Shown piece by piece: positions 58,021-64,000 of a stretch of 64,000 bases of DNA. The notes under the pieces are model-generated. The model was not told where the DNA came from, searched no databases, and saw only the letters and a program-made list of their open reading frames with translations. The number at the start of each line of letters is the position of its first letter. The first letter of the stretch is position 1. This DNA is from Streptomyces sp. A012304 (GTDB taxonomy: Bacteria; Actinomycetota; Actinomycetes; Streptomycetales; Streptomycetaceae). The translations under genes and the position numbers were made by a program. The DNA lies in the NCBI RefSeq assembly GCF_026008495.1, contig NZ_BQUN01000228.1, positions 104,294 to 168,293 of the forward strand, in the 5' to 3' direction.

Positions 58021-58170
58021 GGTCCCGTCCACATCCTCCGTACCGTCGTCCTTCACGCCGTCGCCATCCCGCCCTTCCTTCTCGTTCCGTCCTCCTGGAA
58101 GACTCCTCGCGCGCGCATCCCGTTCCGAACCGGCCGGGCGCAACCCGCCCGCACGAGAGGTCCCCCAGCC

Positions 58171-60222
58171 ATGTCCGAAGTCAACCGGCGCCGCTTCCTC
58201 CAACTCGCGGGCACGACCACGGCGTTCAGCGCGCTCTCCGCCAGCATCGAGCGCGCCGCCGCCCTGCCCGCGCACCACCGTACGGGGTCCATCGAGGACG
58301 TCGAGCACATCGTCGTGCTGATGCAGGAGAACCGATCCTTCGACCATTACTTCGGCAAGCTGAGAGGCGTGCGCGGCTTCGGCGACCCGCATCCGGTGAC
58401 GCTCGACAACGGCCGGTCGGTCTGGCACCAGTCGGACGGCGCCAAGGACCTCCTGCCCTTCCACCCGGAGGCCGACGACCTCGGCATGCAGTTCCTGGAG
58501 GGCCTGCCGCACGGCTGGACCGACGGACAGGACGCCTACCACGGCGGCAAGTACGACCGGTGGGTGCCCGCGAAGGGCACCACGACCATGGCGTACCTGA
58601 CCCGTGAGGACATCCCGTTCCACTACGCGCTCGCCGACGCCTTCACCGTCTGCGACGCCTACCACTGCTCGTTCATCGGCTCCACCGACCCCAACCGCTA
58701 CTACATGTGGAGCGGTCACACCGGCAACGACGGCCGGGGCGGCGGCCCCGTCATGGGCAACGACGAGCTCGGCTACGACTGGACGACGTACCCCGAGCGG
58801 CTGGAGCGGGCCGGTGTCACCTGGAAGATCTACCAGGACATCGGCGACGGACTGGACGCGGCCGGTTCCTGGGGCTGGATCGAGGACGCCTACCGCGGGA
58901 ACTACGGCGACAACTCGCTGCTGTACTTCAACAAGTACCGCGACGCCCGGCCCGGCGACCCCCTCTACGACAAGGCCCGCACGGGGACGGACGCCCAGGC
59001 CGGTGACGGCTACTTCGACCGGCTGCGGGCCGACGTGGCGGCGGGCACGCTGCCGCAGGTCTCCTGGATCGTCGCCCCCGAGGCCTTCTCCGAGCACTCC
59101 AACTGGCCGTCGAACTACGGCGCCTGGTACATCGCCCAGGTCCTCGACGCGCTCACGTCCAACCCGGAGGTCTGGTCGAAGACCGCCCTGTTCGTCACCT
59201 ACGACGAGAACGACGGCTTCTTCGACCACCTCGTGCCGCCGCTGCCGCCGACGGACGACTCCCGGGGCAAGTCCACCGTCGACGTCTCCCTGGACCTCTA
59301 CCCGGGCGACGACAAGCGCCCGGCCGGCCCGTTCGGCCTCGGTCCGCGGGTGCCGATGCTGGTCGTCTCGCCCTGGAGCAAGGGCGGTTACGTCTGCTCC
59401 GAGACCCTCGACCACACCTCGATCCTGCGGTTCATGGAGCGCCGGTTCGGGGTGCGCGAGCCGAACATCTCCCCGTGGCGCCGTGCCGTCTGCGGCGACC
59501 TCACCTCCGCCTTCGACTTCTCCCGCAAGGACGCGAGGCCGGCCGCGCTCCCCGACACCGACGCCTACGAGCCGGCGGACCGCGAACGCCACCCCGACTA
59601 CCGTCCGACGGTGCCCGCCGACCCCCGCATGCCGAAGCAGGAACGCGGTCAGCGCCCGACCCGTCCCCTCAAGTACGCGCCCTGCGTGGACGCTTCGGTG
59701 GACGCTGCGGCCGGCACCGTCACCCTCACCTTCGCCTCCGGGCCGAGGACCGGCGCGGCCTTCCTCGTCACCTCCGGCAACCGCGCGGACGGCCCGTGGA
59801 ACTACACCACCGGCGTCGGGAAGACCGTCTCGGACACCTGGAACACGGCGTCCACCGACGGCGCCTACGACCTGACCGTGCACGGCCCGAACGGGTTCCT
59901 GCGGGTCTTCCAGGGGGCCGGGCGCACGGCCGGGCCCGAGGTGGTCGCGCGGCACGTCGGTGACGCCCTGGAGCTGACCTTCACCCACCGGGGCTCCGGC
60001 ACGGCCGAGCTGAAGGTGACCGACGGCTACGGCGGCCGTGCGACGACGGTGAGGGTGCGCGGCGGGGCGGTCCTCAAGCGGACCGTCGACCTGGCCGCGA
60101 GCCGGCGCTGGTACGACCTCACCGTCACCTCCGCCGGTGACCCGTCCTACCTGCGCAGGCTGGCCGGACACGTCGAGAACGGGCGGCCCGGCGTGAGCGA
60201 CCCGGCCATCGCGACGGAGTGA
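58171..60222 (+). CDS. Tat-secreted phosphocholine-specific phospholipase C
   Basis: A 683-residue exported enzyme. A twin-arginine signal NRRRFLQLAG at residues 5-14 precedes the phosphoesterase domain: EHIVVLMQENRSFDHYFGKL, HYALADAFTVCDAYHCSFIG, STDPNRYYMWSGH and FVTYDENDGFFDHLVPP are the metal and substrate motifs. Two C-terminal DUF756 repeats (about 510-680) are typical of non-haemolytic PlcC enzymes. It should release phosphorylated head groups from phospholipids in phosphate- or choline-scavenging. GAGAGG lies before the ATG; the upstream open frame is antisense of the GH114-like gene. Confidence 0.94.
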   Translation: MSEVNRRRFLQLAGTTTAFSALSASIERAAALPAHHRTGSIEDVEHIVVLMQENRSFDHYFGKLRGVRGFGDPHPVTLDNGRSVWHQSDGAKDLLPFHPEADDLGMQFLEGLPHGWTDGQDAYHGGKYDRWVPAKGTTTMAYLTREDIPFHYALADAFTVCDAYHCSFIGSTDPNRYYMWSGHTGNDGRGGGPVMGNDELGYDWTTYPERLERAGVTWKIYQDIGDGLDAAGSWGWIEDAYRGNYGDNSLLYFNKYRDARPGDPLYDKARTGTDAQAGDGYFDRLRADVAAGTLPQVSWIVAPEAFSEHSNWPSNYGAWYIAQVLDALTSNPEVWSKTALFVTYDENDGFFDHLVPPLPPTDDSRGKSTVDVSLDLYPGDDKRPAGPFGLGPRVPMLVVSPWSKGGYVCSETLDHTSILRFMERRFGVREPNISPWRRAVCGDLTSAFDFSRKDARPAALPDTDAYEPADRERHPDYRPTVPADPRMPKQERGQRPTRPLKYAPCVDASVDAAAGTVTLTFASGPRTGAAFLVTSGNRADGPWNYTTGVGKTVSDTWNTASTDGAYDLTVHGPNGFLRVFQGAGRTAGPEVVARHVGDALELTFTHRGSGTAELKVTDGYGGRATTVRVRGGAVLKRTVDLAASRRWYDLTVTSAGDPSYLRRLAGHVENGRPGVSDPAIATE

Positions 60223-60314
60223 GCGGGTGGGTGCGGATGCGTGGGTAAAAGCCCGGTGAACACCAGCTCGTGGGGGCTGGTCAGGTCCCGGTCGGCTCGG
60301 GGTAGTGTGCCCCG

Positions 60315-61136
60315 GTGACCACGCATTCGAACACACCTGCAGGTTGGTACCCGGATCCGCACGGGGCCGCGCAGACCCTCCGGTACTGGGACGGCACCCA
60401 GTGGACCGAGCACACCCACGCCGACCAGCAGGCGCGGCCCGCGGCGCAGGTGCCGGCGCAGCCGGCCGGGCCCGACCCCCGGGTCCAGCGCCAGGTGCAG
60501 CAGCAGGCCGGGGTCGCGCCGAGCGGCCCCGGCGGTGGCACGCTGTTCAGCGAGCCGGTGCTGGTGGTGAACCAGAAGGCCAAGCTGATCGAGCTGACCA
60601 ACGAGTACAAGGTCATGGACCAGCAGGGCAACCAGCTCGGCTCGGTCGTCCAGGTCGGCCAGAGCGCCCTGCGCAAGGTGCTGCGGTTCCTGGCCAGCAT
60701 CGACCAGTTCCTGACGCACAGACTGGAGATCCGCGACGCCTACGGGCAGCCGGTGCTGCTGCTGACCCGGCCGCGGAAGGTGTTCAAGTCCCGGGTGGTC
60801 GTGACGCGGCCCGACGGGCAGCCGGTCGGTGAGATCGTCCAGCAGAACGTCTTCGGGAAGATCAACTTCGCCATCACCGCGAACGGGCAGCAGATCGGCG
60901 CGATCAAGGCGGAGAACTGGCGGGCCTGGAACTTCGCGATCGTCGACCACGCGGACAACGAGGTCGCCCGGATCACCAAGACCTGGGAGGGCCTCGCGAA
61001 GACTCTCTTCACGACCGCCGACAACTACGTCCTCCAGATCCACTACCAGCTCCCCGAGCCCCTGCTGAGCCTGGTCGTCGCCACGGCCCTGACCGTCGAC
61101 ACGGCTCTCAAGCAGGACTCCCGCGGCTTCGGCTGA
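60315..61136 (+). CDS. DUF2510 domain plus scramblase/LURP-one-like protein
   Basis: A 273-residue protein from GTG 60315. Residues 8-40 are a DUF2510 module (AGWYPDPHGAAQTLRYWDGT, WTEH), common in actinobacterial membrane-associated proteins. After a Gln/Pro-rich linker, residues 80-265 form a Tubby-like beta-barrel of the phospholipid scramblase/LURP-one group (EPVLVVNQKAKLIELTNEYK, GEIVQQNVFGKINFAI). Function in bacteria is unknown; membrane-lipid association is suggested by the fold. Confidence 0.85.
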   Translation: MTTHSNTPAGWYPDPHGAAQTLRYWDGTQWTEHTHADQQARPAAQVPAQPAGPDPRVQRQVQQQAGVAPSGPGGGTLFSEPVLVVNQKAKLIELTNEYKVMDQQGNQLGSVVQVGQSALRKVLRFLASIDQFLTHRLEIRDAYGQPVLLLTRPRKVFKSRVVVTRPDGQPVGEIVQQNVFGKINFAITANGQQIGAIKAENWRAWNFAIVDHADNEVARITKTWEGLAKTLFTTADNYVLQIHYQLPEPLLSLVVATALTVDTALKQDSRGFG

Positions 61137-61285
61137 GCCGGGGGTTCCGCGGTGACGCGGCGAGGCTGACAGCGGCGGGGCGCGGCGCCCGGGCTCGGTG
61201 CCGTCCGGGCTTGTCGTGGCGGTGCTCAGGGCGTTCGGCGTTCGCGCCCCCGGCCGCTCACGGGCGTGCCCCGTGGCCGAGGGCG

Positions 61286-62290
61286 TCACAGCGGTGTGAG
61301 GTGTTCCGGTTCGATGGTCGGACGGCGCCGGAGGGCCCGTTCGATGGTCGGGCAGGGCCGGAGGACCGGTTCGGTGGTCGGGCGGGGCCGGAGGGCGGGT
61401 TCGGGGGAGGCCGTGGTCGGTTCCAGGGCCAGGACCGCCGCCACCGGGTGCTCCTCGTCGGCGGGCGCCGGTCGCGGGGTCGCCCGGGACAACGTCACCA
61501 CGCCCCAGGAGGCGAGACCCGCGCCCGCCAGGGCGAGCAGGACGCCCGCCGGCCCGCCCTGGAGCCGTTCGCCGAGCAGGACCAGGCCGATCACGGCCGC
61601 GGCCACCGGGTTCGCCAGGGTCACCACGGCCAGCGGGGCGCCCAGGCCGCCGCGGTAGGCGGTCTGCGACAGCAGCAGCCCGCCCGTGGCGAAGGCGGCC
61701 ACCAGCAGCGCCACCCCGATCACCTGCACACTCAGCAGCGAACCCGACCGGTCCGTCGCCGCGACCGTCACCGTCTGGGTGAGCGCGGAGGCTACCCCGG
61801 AGGCGACGCCGGACGCCGTCGCGTGCCGCAGCCCGGGCCGGGCACCCGGCCGGGCCAGCACACCGATCAGCGCCGCCGTGGCCCCCGCCACCGCGACCGC
61901 CTCCGCAGCGCCGAGCACGTCCTCGGGGGCCGGACCGGACGCCGTCACCAGGATCGCGGCCAGCCCGAGCAGGGTGAGCGCGGTGCCCCGCCACTCGGCC
62001 GCGCTGACCCGCCGTCCCGCGACCCGCGCGCCCATCGGCACCGCCGCGACCAGGGTGAGCGCGCCGAGCGGCTGCACCACGGTGAGCGGCCCGTACTTCA
62101 GGGCCACGACGTGCAGCAGCGCCGCCCCGCCGTTGAGGCCCACCGACGCCCACCAGGCGCCCCGGCCCAGCAGTCCCGCCAGGCCGGTGCCCGCGGAACG
62201 GGAGGCCAGCCGCTCCTGGGCGACGGCGGCGGCCGCGTAGGCGACGGCCGAGAACAGCGACAGGACGACGGCGACGAGGGTGGCGCTCAT
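61286..62290 (-). CDS. DMT-family (NIPA/EamA-like) transporter with repetitive C-terminal tail
   Basis: A 334-residue protein with nine or ten hydrophobic segments (LVAVVLSLFSAVAYAAAAVA; LKYGPLTVVQPLGALTLVAA; LANPVAAAVIGLVLLGERLQ). The C-terminal about 45 residues are a Pro/Arg/Thr-rich tail with three 11-residue units of the form RPTxEPxLR, encoded by tandem DNA repeats. Its ATG overlaps the PAP2 gene stop, so the two are co-translated. Substrate unknown; cation or metabolite transport is typical. Confidence 0.87.
   Translation of the reverse strand: MSATLVAVVLSLFSAVAYAAAAVAQERLASRSAGTGLAGLLGRGAWWASVGLNGGAALLHVVALKYGPLTVVQPLGALTLVAAVPMGARVAGRRVSAAEWRGTALTLLGLAAILVTASGPAPEDVLGAAEAVAVAGATAALIGVLARPGARPGLRHATASGVASGVASALTQTVTVAATDRSGSLLSVQVIGVALLVAAFATGGLLLSQTAYRGGLGAPLAVVTLANPVAAAVIGLVLLGERLQGGPAGVLLALAGAGLASWGVVTLSRATPRPAPADEEHPVAAVLALEPTTASPEPALRPRPTTEPVLRPCPTIERALRRRPTIEPEHLTPL
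61309..61404. repeat. about three tandem 33-bp repeats
   Basis: A unit of the form GGTTCGATGGTCGG-...-CCGGAGGG recurs at about 33-base spacing within the 3' end of the DMT transporter gene. It stays in frame and encodes the RPTxEPxLR tail, so copy number could vary without breaking the gene. Confidence 0.7.
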
Positions 62291-63084
62291 CGGCCCGCCC
62301 CCACCAGCACCTGGTCCTCGGCCGGGACCAGGACACGCGTCCCGCGCACCGCGGTGGTCGTCGTGCGCCGCGGCGCACGCACCAGCGCCAGCGCGGCGCA
62401 CAGCAGGGCGCCCGCGACGAGCGCGTCGAGCCAGTAGTGGTTCGCGGTCCCGACGATCACCAGCAGGGTCAGCAGCGGGTGCAGCAGCCACAGCCGGCGC
62501 CATCGCGAGCGGGTGGCCACGATCAGGCCGATCGCCACCATCAGCGCCCAGCCGAAGTGCAGCGACGGCATCGCCGCGAACTGGTTGGACAGGTGGTCGG
62601 TCTCCGGCGGTCCGTACACCGACGGCCCGTACATCCGCGCGGTGTCGATCAGCCCCGTCGCCGCCAGCAGCCGCGGCGGGGCGAGCGGGAAGAGGAGATG
62701 CAGCACGAGGGCGGCGGCGGTGACGGCCGCCAGGACCCGGCGGGCCCACACGTAGTGCGCCGGACGCCGCAGGTAGAGCCAGATCAGGAAGGCCGCCGTG
62801 GCGGGGAAGTGGACGGTCGCGTAGTAGGCGTTCGCGACACGGACGAGGGTGTCGCCGTGCAGCAGCAGGGACTGCACGGACGCCTCGCCGGGGAGGTGGA
62901 GCCACCGTTCGACGTGCCACACCTCATCGCCGTTGCGGAAGGCCTCGGCGGTGTGACCGGCGGCGAGCTGCCGGCCGAGCTTGTAGACGAGGAAGAGCCC
63001 CGCGACGAGCAGCAGCTCCCGGACTATCGGCGGCCGCGCCGGCGGGGCCGGCTCCGCATTCCCAGGCTCGGTGCGGGCATTCAT
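62287..63084 (-). CDS. PAP2-family membrane phosphatase
   Basis: A 265-residue membrane protein with six segments. The PAP2/inositolphosphotransferase-like motifs SLHFGWAL (about 171-178) and NHYWLDALVAG (about 218-228) carry the catalytic His residues, and the first motif KLGRQLAAG is near the N terminus. It resembles the DUF/aur1-like group of lipid phosphate phosphatases. Coupled to the downstream DMT gene by an ATGA overlap; divergent from a TetR gene across nested palindromes. Confidence 0.88.
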   Translation of the reverse strand: MNARTEPGNAEPAPPARPPIVRELLLVAGLFLVYKLGRQLAAGHTAEAFRNGDEVWHVERWLHLPGEASVQSLLLHGDTLVRVANAYYATVHFPATAAFLIWLYLRRPAHYVWARRVLAAVTAAALVLHLLFPLAPPRLLAATGLIDTARMYGPSVYGPPETDHLSNQFAAMPSLHFGWALMVAIGLIVATRSRWRRLWLLHPLLTLLVIVGTANHYWLDALVAGALLCAALALVRAPRRTTTTAVRGTRVLVPAEDQVLVGAGR

Positions 63085-63152
63085 CCCCCGGCCCCTTCGC
63101 TGACGGTGGTGCGTGCGGTGGCGCGGCCGGGCCCATGACCCGTGCACACACC

Positions 63153-63222
63153 ATCGATACGATGTCGTACCGAAACGCCAGTGTACCGATACGCGTGCGT
63201 ACCGGTACACTGCCGTATCGAT
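63153..63222. promoter_or_regulatory. nested palindromic operator region
   Basis: Outer arms ATCGATACG (63153-63161) and CGTATCGAT (63214-63222) enclose inner arms CAGTGTACCG (63179-63188) and CGGTACACTG (63203-63212). The region lies between the divergent PAP2 and TetR genes and is the likely binding site of that TetR protein. Confidence 0.7.
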
Positions 63223-63288
63223 TGATGTGCGCCACACTGGAGGGCAGGCCCTCGGCGGGCCGCCGGACAGCACCGAGGAGGAGTACCG

Positions 63289-63930
63289 ATGACGTCGCAG
63301 GCCGCGGACGGACCGGAGACGGTCGCCGCCTCGCGCCGCTCCAGGCTCACGCCCGAGCGTGAGCAGGAGTTCTTCGACGCCGTCCTGGAACAGATCCGCG
63401 AGTGCGGGTACGACGCCGTCACGATGGAGGGTGTCGCCGCCAGCACGCGGTGCAGCAAGTCCACGCTCTACCGGCAGTGGAAGACCAAGCCGCAGTTCGT
63501 CGTGGCCGCGCTGCGCTCCCGCCGCCGTTCCCGCCTCGGCGGCATCGACACCGGGTCGCTCGCGGGCGACCTGCGGGAGGCCGCGCGCGCCGCGGGCCGG
63601 TGGTCCGGGACGGACACCAGGCTGCTCCAGGCCCTCGGCCACGCCGTCATCCAGGACGAGGGGCTCGCGCAGGCCCTGCGGGAGGCGATCGTCGGGCCGG
63701 AGATCGCGGCGCTGCGCCGGATCCTGGACCGCGGCGTCGAGCGCGGCGAGATCCCGGCCGGCCACCCCGCGCTCGAGTACATCCCGGCCCAGATGGTCGG
63801 TGTGGTCCGCGCCCGTCCCGTCGTGGACGGGATCGACGCCGACGAGGACTACCTGCTGCGTTTCGTGGAGGCCGCCGTGCTGCCGGCACTGGGCCTCACC
63901 GAGGTACCCAGGCCGCCGTCCGAGGGATGA
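63289..63930 (+). CDS. TetR-family regulator
   Basis: A 213-residue regulator: REQEFFDAVLEQIRECGYDA, GVAASTRCSKSTLYRQWKTK form the DNA-binding domain, and the C-terminal TetR_C_11-like part includes ALGHAVIQDEGLAQALREAI and FVEAAVLPALGL. It probably represses itself and the divergent PAP2-DMT operon. GAGGAG lies before the ATG. The final 70 bases of the window are GC-rich and without features. Confidence 0.9.
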   Translation: MTSQAADGPETVAASRRSRLTPEREQEFFDAVLEQIRECGYDAVTMEGVAASTRCSKSTLYRQWKTKPQFVVAALRSRRRSRLGGIDTGSLAGDLREAARAAGRWSGTDTRLLQALGHAVIQDEGLAQALREAIVGPEIAALRRILDRGVERGEIPAGHPALEYIPAQMVGVVRARPVVDGIDADEDYLLRFVEAAVLPALGLTEVPRPPSEG

Positions 63931-64000
63931 CCGGACGGTGACCTGTCCGCGCCGCACCGTGGGGACGGGGGCGGCGCGCACCCCCCGGCCCGGGGGGGGG

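Noticed and set aside
57127..60336. Leftward open frame of 1069 codons covering two genes
   Set aside because: Only 57127-58020 shows protein families (GH114-like). The rest is antisense of the phospholipase C gene.
1..64000. tRNA, rRNA, CRISPR arrays, intact transposases or phage genes
   Set aside because: None recognised on reading both strands; no cloverleaf, repeat-spacer pattern or transposase/integrase motif stood out.

Overview
The window is very GC-rich DNA with tightly packed genes, almost pure G/C third codon positions, GTG/TTG starts and translationally coupled operons. It has twin-arginine and lipoprotein signals and many TetR/IclR/MarR/ArsR regulators. All of this points to a soil actinomycete, most likely Streptomyces or a close relative. 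No rRNA, tRNA, CRISPR array or intact insertion sequence was seen. The window looks like accessory chromosomal DNA devoted to scavenging plant-derived compounds.

Region 1 (1-15.6 kb) is an aromatic-compound module. A five-gene leftward operon (GMC oxidoreductase, HbpS-like protein, amidohydrolase, MIP18-family protein, alpha/beta hydrolase) diverges from a Rieske oxygenase / PDR-type reductase / small NTF2-like protein operon. Next come a TetR regulator, an SDR, an MFS exporter, a second small NTF2-like protein, an IclR regulator, a salicylate-hydroxylase-like flavoprotein and a ThDP-dependent decarboxylase-like enzyme. Region 2 (15.6-20.3 kb) has decayed gene ends, a DoxX protein and an arsenic-type cluster (ArsN1-like acetyltransferase, ArsR, two flavoproteins).

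Region 3 (20.3-35.7 kb) is a glycoside-utilisation island: GH1 beta-glucosidase, SDR, GH2 beta-glucuronidase, MFS importer, GH78 alpha-L-rhamnosidase, TetR, and a family-5 ABC importer that includes a fused permease-ATPase. Two inverted copies of a 56-59 bp palindromic element bound it. One copy sits inside a broken glycosidase gene. Two near-identical operator regions drive the two halves of the island.

Region 4 (36-44.6 kb) is a second aromatic module, mostly leftward: a second Rieske/reductase/NTF2-like set, aldehyde dehydrogenase, a larger NTF2-like protein, maleylacetate reductase and hydroxyquinol 1,2-dioxygenase, followed by a TetR and a second HbpS-like protein. Together regions 1 and 4 suggest funnelling of an aromatic substrate through hydroxyquinol to maleylacetate and 3-oxoadipate. 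Putative IclR-type sites recur in both regions.

Region 5 (44.6-64 kb) begins with 1.1 kb of decayed DNA. It then holds an MFS exporter fused to three beta-sandwich repeats with its MarR regulator, a secreted protein-arginine deiminase, an amino-acid permease with a YtcJ-like amidohydrolase and TetR, an EamA transporter behind a probable leader-peptide attenuator, a VOC protein, a GH114-like lipoprotein, a Tat-exported phospholipase C, a DUF2510-scramblase-like protein, a DMT transporter, a PAP2 protein and a TetR.
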